The notes under the pieces were generated by a model. It was not told the origin of the DNA, made no database searches, and saw only the letters and a list, made by a program, of their open reading frames with translations. DNA of 64,000 bases from JABFXC01 sp045804265 (GTDB taxonomy: Bacteria > Gemmatimonadota > Gemmatimonadetes > Gemmatimonadales > Gemmatimonadaceae), in the NCBI GenBank assembly GCA_045804265.1, contig JBJMNK010000113.1:1-64000 (forward strand). The letters run 5' to 3'. Of the stretch, positions 32,078-41,102 are shown one piece after another; the stretch's first letter is position 1; each line of letters begins with the position of its first letter. The translations under genes were made by a program, and so were the position numbers.

Positions 32078-33016
32078 ATGCTCATAAATCTGCTGCCGGA
32101 TTTCTTCGCTGCCCTGCAGAGCGCCGACCCGGCTGCCGCTTACCAACGCTACTTCGACGCCCATAAACGCCTCCTCACGGCTTATTGGCAGAACTACGTC
32201 ATCGACCCCGATGGCGCCCACTTCCAGGACGTAGTCCAGTCCACCGTCGCTGCCGGCAGGAGTGACCTGCGCGCGATGCTCGAGCGCACTGATGTCGTCT
32301 CGCTCGCACGCGCCACTGAAGAGCAATGCGCGACCCTTCTCGACACCGACGTCGATATCGACGTCGTGCTGATGGTTGGCGTGGGTGCGGCGAACGCTGG
32401 TGAGCTCGTGGTGGAGGGACGTGGAATCGCCTTCGTCTGCCTCGAGCACTTCACGAGCGTGGCAAACGCCGACACGCAGGGGCTCGGGCTCGATCCGGAA
32501 TTGATTCCACTCTGGCTCGCGCACGAGATCGCGCACGCGGTGCGCTATACATCACCCGGCAGTCGCAGCGAGATGCGCCGTCTCATCGAGGCAGCGGGCG
32601 GTTACTACTCCTACTGGGAAACGGGGCGGCACGCCACGCTGCGCGAGCTCCTCGTCAACGAGGGACTCGCGGTGCAGGTGTCGCAGGCGATCAGCCCGGG
32701 CCACGCGGCGTGGGAGTACTTCGGCTATGGCCGCCGCCAGTACGCACGAGTGCGCGAGCTCGAGAGCGTGGTCGCGCGGGCGGTCGCGCCGGATCTCGAT
32801 GCGTCAGCGCTCGGCCTTCGCCTGCGCTACCTGTCGGGCGGCATGAGCGACGAAGCGCGTACGGTCGACCGTTATGTCCTGCCCGAGCGCAGCGGCTATC
32901 TGCTCGGCGCGCGTATCGTCGAACCGGCGATCAAGTCACGTGGTCTCTCGTGGGCGATCCGCGCTGGAGCACAGGAGCTGACCGACCTGGCCCGTTCCGG
33001 CGCTGCCACCGCCTGA
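32078..33016 (+). CDS. Predicted zinc metalloprotease (DUF2268-like)
   Basis: A 312-residue soluble protein with a zincin motif: LIPLWLAHEIAHAVRY (HExxH) and a downstream LRELLVNEGLAVQVSQ, whose glutamate is the likely third ligand, in the arrangement of DUF2268/DUF5700 putative proteases. ATG 32078 is preceded closely by GGGAG; an in-frame GTG at 32000 would add 26 basic residues unlike the rest. There is no signal peptide, so it probably acts in the cytoplasm. Ends convergent with mnmE. Confidence 0.75.
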   Translation: MLINLLPDFFAALQSADPAAAYQRYFDAHKRLLTAYWQNYVIDPDGAHFQDVVQSTVAAGRSDLRAMLERTDVVSLARATEEQCATLLDTDVDIDVVLMVGVGAANAGELVVEGRGIAFVCLEHFTSVANADTQGLGLDPELIPLWLAHEIAHAVRYTSPGSRSEMRRLIEAAGGYYSYWETGRHATLRELLVNEGLAVQVSQAISPGHAAWEYFGYGRRQYARVRELESVVARAVAPDLDASALGLRLRYLSGGMSDEARTVDRYVLPERSGYLLGARIVEPAIKSRGLSWAIRAGAQELTDLARSGAATA

Positions 33017-33136
33017 GCCGGAGGCAGGGGTCAGGGGTCAGCGCCGTGAGGCCTAACGGTATCGCCGCCTGCCGGTGCCGCGTCAGCGATGACGCCGCTG
33101 CCTGGCGCTGGATCCCGACGTCTGAGTCGGCGCCCG

Positions 33137-34633
33137 CTACTTGCCGACGCAGAACGAGCGGAAGACCCGATCGAGTACGTCCTCGGTGTCCACCACCCCG
33201 ACCAGCTCCTCCAGTGCCGTGACGGCGGCCCGCAGGTGCACCGCAATCACCGGCGCGGGGAGCTCGCGCGATTCCCATCCCGACCTGAAGCTGCCGATCT
33301 CGTCGCGTGCCTCTTGAAGCGCCGCAAGGTGGCGCGCTCGCGTCACCACTGGCATGTCCGGCACGAGGGCGTGGATCGATGCCGAGAGCGCCTGCTCGAT
33401 TGTCGCAAGCAGCTCGGCGAGCCCAGCTCCTGTTTCCGCGCTCACCGGAACAAGCGCGCGATCCTCGTCGATCCCGCCGGTCGCGCCTCGAGCGCGCGAT
33501 CCCGCCGGCATCAGGTCCTGCTTGGTCAGCACGCCGATGACCGGCGCCGGCGAGATCGCCGAGATTCGGCGCCGCGTGTCGACGACATCCTCCAGCCGCT
33601 CGGCGCATGCGAGGACGAGCTGCGCACGCGCGAGGTAGCGTTCACTGACTTCGATCCCGAGTCGCTCGATGGTGTCCGTCGACTCGCGAAGGCCGGCCGT
33701 GTCGACGAGGCGCAGTGGCCAGCGTGGAGCATCGACTACCGCTTCGATCGCGTCACGCGTCGTGCCGGGGATTGGAGTCACCAGCGCGCGGGCGTCGCCG
33801 AGCAGCGCGTTGAAGAGCGACGACTTGCCCGCGTTAGGCGGCCCGGCCAGCACTACCAGCGCTCCGTCGCGAACGAGCTCGCCCGCTGGCGCCGTCGCGA
33901 TCAGCGCGTCGAGCAGCATCGAGACGTCGCGCGCGCTGCGCGCGATTCGCTCCGGCGCTACCGGCCCGTCGTCCTCTTCGGGAAAGTCGATGTCGTAGGC
34001 GATCAATGCCTCCAGCTCGAGCAGCGCGTCACGCAGCGCGAGGACGCGCCGGACAAGCCCGCCATCGAGTGCATCGAGCGCGAGTCGATGCCCGGCGCGG
34101 GACGTCGCGTCGATCACGTCGCCGATCGCTTCTCCCTGCGCGAGCGTCAGCTTCCCGTTGATTACGGCCCGGCGCGTGAACTCGCCGGGGAGCGCCTGGC
34201 GCGCACCCGCTTCGACGAGCGCCGCCAGCACCAGCGCTGACGAGACCGACCCGCCATGCGTCGATATCTCCACCATCGGTTCGCCGGTGAATGAACGTCC
34301 CTGCTCGAAGTACGTCACCAGCGCCCGGTCGAGCAGCTCGCCGCTTTTGGGATCGCGAATCGCTGACAGCGTCGCGACCCGCGGAGACAGCGGCCATGGC
34401 GTCACGATGCGGCTCGCGAGGTGTGCAGCGGCCGCTCCGCTCATGCGGACAAGCGCGATCGCTCCTCGGCCCTGTGCGGTAGCGACGGCCGCGATGGTGT
34501 CGGCCGCACCGCGGATCGATCCTGCCGCGGTGAGGCCCTCGGCCGCGTCAACCGTGTCGTCGCCCGACGCGTCCGGTGGCCCGACGCGTGGCGAGCCGCG
34601 CAGCCGGCCGTGGGGCGAGGCGGCTTCGCCCAT
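33137..34633 (-). CDS. mnmE: tRNA uridine-5-carboxymethylaminomethyl(34) synthesis GTPase MnmE
   Basis: A 498-residue tRNA-modifying GTPase acting with MnmG on wobble uridines. The N-terminal tetrahydrofolate-binding domain has DTIAAVATAQGRGAIALVRMSG and EPMVEISTHGGSVSSALVLAAL. The G domain has VLAGPPNAGKSSLFNALLG (P-loop), PIPGTTRDAIE, LVDTAGLRES and LTKQDL. The C-terminus ends FRSFCVGK, the CxGK farnesyl-like motif typical of MnmE. ATG 34633 lies just after the stop of the upstream gene; the open frame beyond it is antisense to that gene. No clear ribosome site is visible, suggesting coupling to the upstream gene. Confidence 0.95.
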   Translation of the reverse strand: MGEAASPHGRLRGSPRVGPPDASGDDTVDAAEGLTAAGSIRGAADTIAAVATAQGRGAIALVRMSGAAAAHLASRIVTPWPLSPRVATLSAIRDPKSGELLDRALVTYFEQGRSFTGEPMVEISTHGGSVSSALVLAALVEAGARQALPGEFTRRAVINGKLTLAQGEAIGDVIDATSRAGHRLALDALDGGLVRRVLALRDALLELEALIAYDIDFPEEDDGPVAPERIARSARDVSMLLDALIATAPAGELVRDGALVVLAGPPNAGKSSLFNALLGDARALVTPIPGTTRDAIEAVVDAPRWPLRLVDTAGLRESTDTIERLGIEVSERYLARAQLVLACAERLEDVVDTRRRISAISPAPVIGVLTKQDLMPAGSRARGATGGIDEDRALVPVSAETGAGLAELLATIEQALSASIHALVPDMPVVTRARHLAALQEARDEIGSFRSGWESRELPAPVIAVHLRAAVTALEELVGVVDTEDVLDRVFRSFCVGK

Positions 34634-34635
34634 CG

Positions 34636-35424
34636 TTAGGCGGCAGGGGCAGGTTCGAGCTCGAACGCTTCGCCAGGCTCGATGATGCGCACCTGATGTC
34701 CACGCGCGTGCGTCGGGAGTTTCGCCCGCAGGCGAATGATCGCGTCGTGGGCGCCGGCGGTGACGTGGCGAAACGTCCCCCAGTGATACGGGATGAACAC
34801 CTTCGCATCGAGGCGCTCGAAGAGAGCCAGTGCGTCGTCGCTGGTGAGGTGGCCACGACGAAAATTGAACTTCCACCAGGGCGCGTGGCCAATGGGGAGC
34901 AGCGCCACGTCCAGCTGGCGGCCGGCTCCGCTGATGTGCTTCGCGACCAGCTGTCCGGTGTCCGGCATGAGCGCCGTATCGCCGGCGAAGAACAGGCTTT
35001 CCTCACTCGTGTCGAGCAGGTACATGTTCGCCGCGCTGCGCCAGCGATCGACGGCATACCGGGCGCCGACGTGTCGGGCCGCGGCGGCAGTCACTGTAAC
35101 TCCGCCGATCTTCACGTCATCACCCGGCGGCAGCGCGGTCGCGTTGGCGTGGCCTCGCGCGCGAAGCCACTTCGCGATTGCCGGTGGCGCGAACAGTGGA
35201 ATCGTCGCCGGCAGCGCCGCCAGCGACTTGAATGAGAGATGATCGGCGTGCGCGTGCGAGAGCAGGATCGCGTCGAGCGCGGGGAGCGCGCCGAGCGCGA
35301 TGCCGGGTGCGCTCACACGCGGCAGGAAGCGGCCGAGCGCGGGATCGAAGTTCGGATCGGTGAGGATCCGCACCCCCCCGAGCTCCAGGAGGAGCGTCGC
35401 GTGTCCGATGTACGTGATGCGCAC
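34636..35424 (-). CDS. Metallo-beta-lactamase-fold hydrolase (UlaG/NAPE-PLD-like)
   Basis: A 262-residue enzyme: MRITYIGHATLLLELGGVRILTDPNF at the N-terminus, AILLSHAHADHLS (HxHxDH), FFAGDTALMP (metal Asp) and FIPYHWGTFRH (last His). This layout matches the UlaG/RomA/NAPE-PLD branch of the superfamily. Substrate unknown. It sits between yidC and mnmE in the origin-proximal operon. The TAA stop is in a GCCTAACG octamer. Confidence 0.88.
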   Translation of the reverse strand: MRITYIGHATLLLELGGVRILTDPNFDPALGRFLPRVSAPGIALGALPALDAILLSHAHADHLSFKSLAALPATIPLFAPPAIAKWLRARGHANATALPPGDDVKIGGVTVTAAAARHVGARYAVDRWRSAANMYLLDTSEESLFFAGDTALMPDTGQLVAKHISGAGRQLDVALLPIGHAPWWKFNFRRGHLTSDDALALFERLDAKVFIPYHWGTFRHVTAGAHDAIIRLRAKLPTHARGHQVRIIEPGEAFELEPAPAA

Positions 35425-35466
35425 CGTTGGCTCTCCTCCCCCGAAACGTTCGCCGTCAGGCGATGA

Positions 35467-37188
35467 TCAGCGACGCACGCGCGCCGGTGCCGTCGTCGCT
35501 ACCGTCGCCTGGACGCTGGAGCTCCGCGCACGCTCCTTCGACAGCAGCCATTGCTGCGGGATCGTCACGAGGTTCTGGACCGTGTAGTAGAGATTCAGCC
35601 CGGACGGGAAGCGGAAGAAGATGACCGTCATCACGACGGGCATGATGTACGCCATCATCTTCGTTTGCGGGTTCGGCGGCGCATTGCGCATACCGATCCA
35701 CGACAGCACGAACATCGATAACCCCATCAGCACCGGAAGGATGTAATAGGGATCCTTGAGGGAGATGTCCGGCAGCCAGAGAAAGGGTACGCCGCGGAAT
35801 TCGATCGTGTTCTGGAACACGTAGAACAGCGCGAACAGAATGGGCATCGGGATGAGCATCGGCATGCACCCGGCCATCGAGCTGAACGGGCTCATGTCAT
35901 GCTCGCGGTACAGCTTCATCATCTCGCTGTTCAACCGCTGCGGGTCCTGCTTGTAGCGCCGCTGCAGCTCCTGAAGCTCGGGTTGGATGCGTTGCATCTT
36001 GAGGCTCGTACGCATCGCGCTCTGGTTGAGCGGCCAGGTCAGCAACCGGATCATCACCCCGAAGAGCACCAGCACCCACCCGTAGCTCATGCGGAACGTC
36101 TCGTGAAGCCAGAGCAGCGCGCGCATCACGATCGTCGCGAAGGGCTGGACGATCTTCTGCAGGTAGCCGCCGTAGGGGTTGGCGGTGTCGAGGTCCCTGC
36201 CTAACGCCCGCAGCCGCCGCCACTCCTGGGGCCCGGCATAGATGTCGAAGGTGAAGGCGCCGTCGTGCAGCGGCACCTGCACGACGCCGGACATGTGAGT
36301 CACGACCTTCGACGTCCGCGGGCCACCGGTGATGACCATGTCGCCGAACGAACGCACGGTGTCCGGCGCCGCGACCGCGACCATGAAGTACTTGCTCTTC
36401 GTCACCGCCCAGGTGAGCGGCCCACGGATGTCCTGCTTCTCGCCCGCGTCGACCTTGGTGAAGGGAACGCCGGTCGCATCGCTGGTCTTGCGCTTGTACG
36501 CGATCGCGAAGTGGCGCATGTCGTCCAGTGTATCGACTTCGGCGGAGTTCAGCCCCTGCGGCAGTGTCACGAGCAGCGTGCTGCCGTTCGGTGCTCCACT
36601 GACTTTTCCGGTCACGTGGACGACATAGCTGTCGGGAGCGACGGTGTAGCGGATGTCGACGCTGCCTGACGTGGTCGACGCGGTGTACTCCACGCCTCGG
36701 CCGCCGGCGATCGCCGAGCCGTTGAACGGAACGGTCGCGAGAGGGAGCGTCCCGGCAGGCGTCGCGATCCCGTACGAAATGAGCGGCTCACCCGCGCGAG
36801 CGAGCTCGATCGGCCGCCCCTTCTGCGGCCCGGGCTGGAGTGAACGGTACCTGGCAGCGGTCGCACCGATCAGCGATGCGCCGCGGGAGCTGAAGCGGAC
36901 CTCCCCGAGCGAGTCGCGGAAAACCATCGTGTCCGGCTTTGCCTGGGCGACAGTTGCCGCGTTGCTCCCCGGCGAAGCTCCCACACCAGCGTTAGGCGGT
37001 TCCTCTGCTGCTCCGGTTGCGGGAGCGGCCGGCGCTCGACCGGAACTGTCAGGCAGCGGGACTGTGCTCGACGGTATTTTTCCGTCCGCCGCAGAGGCTG
37101 TTGGCCGCGGCGGTGTTGGAAAGAGCTTCGGCGTCAGCCAGAGGACGAGGCCGATGAGCAGTGCCGCGATTGCAATACGTCGGGTCAT
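35467..37188 (-). CDS. yidC: Membrane protein insertase YidC
   Basis: A 573-residue insertase of the Gram-negative type: an N-terminal transmembrane helix (IAIAALLIGLVLWLTPKLF), a large periplasmic beta domain (about 70-345), then the conserved five-helix core starting at IVMRALLWLHETFRMSYGW. The hydrophilic-groove arginine lies in QSAMRTSLKMQRIQPELQEL, with FFRFPSGLNLYYTVQNLVTIPQQWLL at the end. The long periplasmic domain indicates a diderm organism. The order rpmH-rnpA-yidD-yidC-mnmE is the widespread origin cluster, here with one insertion (the metallo-beta-lactamase gene). Confidence 0.97.
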   Translation of the reverse strand: MTRRIAIAALLIGLVLWLTPKLFPTPPRPTASAADGKIPSSTVPLPDSSGRAPAAPATGAAEEPPNAGVGASPGSNAATVAQAKPDTMVFRDSLGEVRFSSRGASLIGATAARYRSLQPGPQKGRPIELARAGEPLISYGIATPAGTLPLATVPFNGSAIAGGRGVEYTASTTSGSVDIRYTVAPDSYVVHVTGKVSGAPNGSTLLVTLPQGLNSAEVDTLDDMRHFAIAYKRKTSDATGVPFTKVDAGEKQDIRGPLTWAVTKSKYFMVAVAAPDTVRSFGDMVITGGPRTSKVVTHMSGVVQVPLHDGAFTFDIYAGPQEWRRLRALGRDLDTANPYGGYLQKIVQPFATIVMRALLWLHETFRMSYGWVLVLFGVMIRLLTWPLNQSAMRTSLKMQRIQPELQELQRRYKQDPQRLNSEMMKLYREHDMSPFSSMAGCMPMLIPMPILFALFYVFQNTIEFRGVPFLWLPDISLKDPYYILPVLMGLSMFVLSWIGMRNAPPNPQTKMMAYIMPVVMTVIFFRFPSGLNLYYTVQNLVTIPQQWLLSKERARSSSVQATVATTAPARVRR

Positions 37189-37275
37189 GGAACCAGAGCG
37201 CGCGTGTTCACGCGCATCATTTCGAAGTTGATCCGGTCCGCGGCTCTTGTGCCGCTCATGACCGGTGGTGGACTG

Positions 37276-37485
37276 CTACGGAACGGGGTCGTAGCCGCCC
37301 GGTCGGAACGGATGACAGCGAAGGATTCGCCGCGCGGCAAGCCAGCTGCCCTTGATCGCGCCGTGCTTCTCGAGTGCCTCGATTGCATAGGCGGAGCAGC
37401 TTGGCATGTAGCGGCAGCTCGGGGGCAGCATTGGCGAAAGTGTCACCTGGTACCCGCGAACGAGCAGAATGAGGAGCGTGCGCAC
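37276..37485 (-). CDS. yidD: Membrane protein insertion efficiency factor YidD
   Basis: A 69-residue protein with an amphipathic N-terminal helix (LLILLVRGYQVTLSPML) and the family signature PSCRYMPSCSAYAIEALEKHG with three cysteines, ending RCHPFRPGGYDPVP. It assists YidC-dependent insertion at the inner membrane. Lies three bases after rnpA. Confidence 0.96.
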   Translation of the reverse strand: MRTLLILLVRGYQVTLSPMLPPSCRYMPSCSAYAIEALEKHGAIKGSWLAARRILRCHPFRPGGYDPVP

Positions 37486-37488
37486 GAA

Positions 37489-37758
37489 TCAATCTACTGC
37501 GACGAATCGCGCCGCGACTCGCACCGCCTCGCGCTCGATGATCATCGCGAGCTCAGCGAGCTGCTTGTAGTCGAGTCGATACGCCGATGGTCGCGCGTGA
37601 ATGACGATGTCGACTGCTGGAAGGCCTGGAATGATCCTCGTCCGCGTGAGCTCGCGGAGCCGCCGCTTCAGCAGGTTTCGCTCGACCGCGGATTTCCCGT
37701 GCTTCGGGACGACGAATCCAACACGAGGGTGATCCAGACGCGAAAGGGAAGCGCTCAC
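37489..37758 (-). CDS. rnpA: Ribonuclease P protein component (N-terminus not fully assigned)
   Basis: The protein subunit that binds the M1 RNA (encoded at 42.8-43.2 kb here). GFVVPKHGKSAVERNLLKRRLRELTR is the RNR signature region. GTG 37758 gives only 89 residues. In-frame upstream codons read RITRGLELREVARTGKRLRTEHLDVRV, matching the conserved RnpA N-terminus, but back to the in-frame TAG at about 37870 there is no ATG, GTG or TTG. Candidates are non-standard codons such as ATC or ACG. The true gene therefore probably begins at about 37830-37867. Confidence 0.9.
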   Translation of the reverse strand: MSASLSRLDHPRVGFVVPKHGKSAVERNLLKRRLRELTRTRIIPGLPAVDIVIHARPSAYRLDYKQLAELAMIIEREAVRVAARFVAVD

Positions 37759-37902
37759 CCGAACGTCGAGATGTTCGGTGCGAAGGCGCTTCCCTGTTCG
37801 CGCAACCTCACGAAGCTCGAGGCCTCGCGTGATGCGATGACTGCGCGGAAACGTCGAAGGCGTACGCGTCTAACTGTGCGAGATCGCTATACGCGTTCGC
37901 GC

Positions 37903-38067
37903 TTACGCGCCTGCGTACTTGCTCGGCAGCCGCACAGTCAGCCGCTTCCGGCCCTTCTTCCGCCGCCGGGCGAGAACCTCACGGCCCCACTTGTCGGACA
38001 TGCGAAGGCGGAATCCGTGAGTCTTGATGCGGCGCTTGTTGCGCGGGCGGTAGGTTGGCTTGCCCAT
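37903..38067 (-). CDS. rpmH: 50S ribosomal protein L34
   Basis: A 54-residue basic protein read directly from the sequence: MGKPTYRPRNKRRIKTHGFR at the start, then a middle WGREVLARRRKKGRKRL, the hallmark of L34. Slightly longer at the C-terminus (LPSKYAGA) than typical L34 of 44-47 residues. First gene of the rnpA-yidD-yidC group and diverges from dnaA across the origin region. Confidence 0.97.
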   Translation of the reverse strand: MGKPTYRPRNKRRIKTHGFRLRMSDKWGREVLARRRKKGRKRLTVRLPSKYAGA

Positions 38068-38324
38068 ACGTAATGCCTCGGATGAGTCTCAGATAAATCG
38101 GGTACAGACCTGTAAACCTATCCAGAGCCGTGACATGGGTCAAGTGATCGTGCCTGGTTTCGACGCGCGGCGCGATGCCCGTGCTTTTGGTAATACAGGA
38201 AGACCGATCGCTGATCGTTTCGCCGGCAAACGCGAACGTCAAAGCTGCGGAATTTCTGGCCGATTGACTTATCCACAGTGGCCGGGTAGCTTCGCCTCCC
38301 CCGCGACTTTTCCACACCCACCTA
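38068..38324. other. Candidate oriC, left part (rpmH-dnaA spacer)
   Basis: 257 bases between divergent rpmH and dnaA. It holds a perfect DnaA box TTATCCACA (38269-38277) and a near match TTTTCCACA (38308-38316), the second only eight bases before dnaA. It probably also holds the dnaA promoter under DnaA autoregulation. Confidence 0.6.
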
Positions 38325-39728
38325 ATGTCGCTTACCGCGCGCGAAATCTGGTCCCGCCTCCTCGACCGCGCCCGGCAGGAGCTTCCTGAACAAACGTTTC
38401 GTACCTGGCTCGAGCCGACCGAACCCCTCGCAGTCGAGGGCGACACTCTGTTCGTCGGTGCTCCCGATCAATTTGCCGCCGACTGGAACGAGTCGAAGCA
38501 CGCGGAGCTGCTCGCCAACTATGGCCCGATAGCACTCGGCCATCCGATCCGCATTGCGTTCAAGGTCAACGAAGAACGAAAGGCGCGACCCCAGATGGAT
38601 TTTTTCGTCGCCCCGCCGGCAGTGGCGCCAATCGCGACGACTACGCCACTAGAGCGCCACCAGAGAAATAACTTCGCGCCACTCAGCGAGCGGTACACAT
38701 TCGACCATTTCGTGATCGGGAAGTCGAACGAGCTCGCGGCAGCTGCGGCGCACGCCGCGGCCCAAGCGCCGGGCAAGGTCTACAACCCGCTCTTTCTCTA
38801 CGGTGACACGGGTCTCGGCAAGACACACCTGATGCAAGCGGTCGCGCATGAGATCCAGACGCGGCAACCGGATACCCGAATTGCATTTGTCGGAACCGAG
38901 CAGTTCACGAACGACCTGGTCGCGTCGATTCAGGGCAGGACCACTCAGGATTTTCGTCGACGCTATCGTGAGATCGACCTGTTGCTGGTCGACGACGTGC
39001 ACTTCCTGAAGGGGAAGGAGGCGACCCAGGAAGAGTTCTTCCACACTTTCAATGCATTGTACGAGGCCGGCCGTCAGATCATCCTGACGAGCGATCGTCC
39101 GCCGTCCGAGATCCCGGGACTCGAGGCCCGACTGATCAGCCGCTTCCAGTGGGGGATGGTCGCCGATATCGAGCTGCCTGACCTCGAGCATCGAATCGCA
39201 ATTCTCCGGCACAAGGCGCAACTCGATCATCTCGAGCTGACCATCCCCGAGGATGTGATCCGGTTCATCGCCGAGCATGTTCGATCGAGTGTTCGTGAGC
39301 TCGAAGGATCGATCATCAAGCTTCTGGCATACGCATCACTGCGTCATCGCGAGGTCACGGTCGATCTCGCCCGCGAAGCGCTCCGGGACAAGCTTCGCAC
39401 GGGAGCGGAAAGCCTGGAGAATGCCGAGAATCGCCAGCTCGACATCCCGACAATTCAGGGGATCGTTGCACGGGAGTGGGGTGTGACCCCTGATGGGCTC
39501 AAGTCGAAGACTCGAACCAAGACACTCACTACACCACGTCAGGTCGGGATGTATCTTGCTCGGGAATTTCTTGGCTCGCCGCTGGTGGAGATTGGCGTCG
39601 CCTTTGGCGGCCGCGATCACTCCACCGTCATTCATAGTCTCGAACGAGTTACTGAAGGACTGTCGGCAGATCCGGCATTCGCGAAACGTGTGGAAAAGGT
39701 TCGTTCTGCGCTTCAATCGCTCCGCTGA
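38325..39728 (+). CDS. dnaA: Chromosomal replication initiator protein DnaA
   Basis: A 467-residue initiator. Domain I: EIWSRLLDRARQELPEQTFRTWLEP. Domain III AAA+: LFLYGDTGLGKTHLMQAV (Walker A), EIDLLLVDDVHFLKGKEATQ (Walker B), ILTSDRPPSEIPGLEARLISRFQWG (sensor region). Domain IV: RQVGMYLAREF and the DnaA signature GGRDHSTVIHSLERV. It opens DNA at oriC and loads the helicase. First gene to the right of the rpmH-dnaA spacer and followed by dnaN. Confidence 0.98.
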   Translation: MSLTAREIWSRLLDRARQELPEQTFRTWLEPTEPLAVEGDTLFVGAPDQFAADWNESKHAELLANYGPIALGHPIRIAFKVNEERKARPQMDFFVAPPAVAPIATTTPLERHQRNNFAPLSERYTFDHFVIGKSNELAAAAAHAAAQAPGKVYNPLFLYGDTGLGKTHLMQAVAHEIQTRQPDTRIAFVGTEQFTNDLVASIQGRTTQDFRRRYREIDLLLVDDVHFLKGKEATQEEFFHTFNALYEAGRQIILTSDRPPSEIPGLEARLISRFQWGMVADIELPDLEHRIAILRHKAQLDHLELTIPEDVIRFIAEHVRSSVRELEGSIIKLLAYASLRHREVTVDLAREALRDKLRTGAESLENAENRQLDIPTIQGIVAREWGVTPDGLKSKTRTKTLTTPRQVGMYLAREFLGSPLVEIGVAFGGRDHSTVIHSLERVTEGLSADPAFAKRVEKVRSALQSLR

Positions 39729-39964
39729 ACGTCTGGAAAAGCGGTTCTTTCTCCACGGTTCTCCCTGACGATGATTATTCATCCACGAGAGTCGACATTT
39801 GCGGACGTCGAATGCACATGACGGTCTCTGTCGTAAGTGTCATTTTGCCAGTAAGTTGAGCAGTTCCTCCACAGATCCACAGTCTCTACTGCTGCTACTA
39901 TCGAGAGCTTAAAGCTTCTAGTAACAGCTAGGCAGATTCAATCGATCAACAATCAGGGAGCCGA
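39729..39964. other. Candidate oriC, right part (dnaA-dnaN spacer)
   Basis: 236 AT-rich bases with a cluster of DnaA-box-like sites: TTCATCCAC (39778-39786), TCCTCCACA (39865-39873) and AGATCCACA (39873-39881), followed by AT-rich GAGCTTAAAGCTTCTAGTAAC (39904-39924), a possible unwinding element. None is a perfect box. Confidence 0.5.
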
Positions 39965-41077
39965 ATGCGCTTCACGATCACCCGGGAGAAGCTTCAGGAA
40001 GGTCTCGCTGCGGTCACCGCGAGCATTCCCACGAAGACGACACTTCCCGTTCTCGCGAACATCCTGGTTGAGACTACCGAGAAGGGAATTCGGCTTTCCG
40101 GGACGGATCTCGATATCGCCGTCAGCACGGAGATCAGCGCAGACGTGGAGACAGCTGGCGCGATCACTATCCCTGCGAAAAAGCTCAGTGAGATCGCTCG
40201 TGAGCTCCCTCCATCACCGGTGAAGGTTGCGAGCTCGGGAGAACAGCGCGTCACGATCGACTGCGGCCGCGCACATTTCCGACTCCTCGGACTTCCGCGT
40301 GATGAGTTTCCGTCGTTTCCGAACATCAAGTTCAACGAGAGCTGGCGGGTGCGGTCGGGAGAGCTTCAGAAGCTGATCTCCCACACCGCGTTTGCCGTGT
40401 CGACCGAGGAAAGCCGGCCGATCCTGAACGGTGTGCTCTGGGAGTTGCGGCCGGACATGATGCGAATGGTCGCCACGAATGGGCATCGCCTGGCGAAGAT
40501 GCAGGTCCCGATCAAGTCCAGTGGCATGCCTTCCGCAGATCTGATCGTTCCACCAAAGGCTCTCGAGCAGATCCGACGACTCTTTCCGGCCGACGAAGAA
40601 CTCGAGATCGCGCGCGGTGAGAACCACCTGGGGTTCAGGTCCCCATTTACCGCGGTCTATACCCGACTCATCGAAGGTCCGTACCCGAATTACGAACAGG
40701 TCATCCCGAAGGACAACGACAAGTTCGCAATCGCCGACAAGAGCGCACTGACCAGTGCGCTCAAGCGAATGTCAGTCATCGCATCCGACCAGACGCATCG
40801 CATTCGCATGTCGTTCAACGCCGGGATGGCAAAGTTCAGTGTGCAGACTCCAGATCTCGGAGATGCACAGGACGAGCTCGCAGTGCGCTATACGGGGGAT
40901 CCTCTGGACATCGGCTTCAACGCGAGCTACCTACTCGAAATCCTCCGCTTCATCCCGACCGATGAAGTGAAATTGACGTTCCGCGCACCAGAACGAGCGG
41001 CGACGCTCGAGCCCGAGCAGTGGAATGATCCAGCCCAGTATCTCTGTCTTGTAATGCCACTGCGGCTGGTCGACTGA
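39965..41077 (+). CDS. dnaN: DNA polymerase III sliding clamp (beta subunit)
   Basis: A 370-residue clamp of three repeated domains, the normal length. Conserved features: MRFTITREKLQEGLAAVTASIPTKTTLPVLANILVE at the start, VTIDCGRAHFRLLGLPRDEFPSFP, AVSTEESRPILNGVLWEL, GRxNLGFRSPFTAVYTRLIEGPYPNYEQVIP-like region, and the C-terminal YLCLVMPLRL that ends the protein-binding pocket (M-P-x-R-L). Partner of the delta subunit at 19.6 kb and target of polymerase III and MutS. Confidence 0.97.
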   Translation: MRFTITREKLQEGLAAVTASIPTKTTLPVLANILVETTEKGIRLSGTDLDIAVSTEISADVETAGAITIPAKKLSEIARELPPSPVKVASSGEQRVTIDCGRAHFRLLGLPRDEFPSFPNIKFNESWRVRSGELQKLISHTAFAVSTEESRPILNGVLWELRPDMMRMVATNGHRLAKMQVPIKSSGMPSADLIVPPKALEQIRRLFPADEELEIARGENHLGFRSPFTAVYTRLIEGPYPNYEQVIPKDNDKFAIADKSALTSALKRMSVIASDQTHRIRMSFNAGMAKFSVQTPDLGDAQDELAVRYTGDPLDIGFNASYLLEILRFIPTDEVKLTFRAPERAATLEPEQWNDPAQYLCLVMPLRLVD

Positions 41078-41102
41078 CGCCGCAAGGATTCCGGAGCAGC
41101 CC

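Noticed and set aside
34634..34876. Upstream extension of MnmE by 81 residues
   Set aside because: That segment is out-of-frame sequence of the upstream metallo-beta-lactamase gene; MnmE has normal length from ATG 34633.
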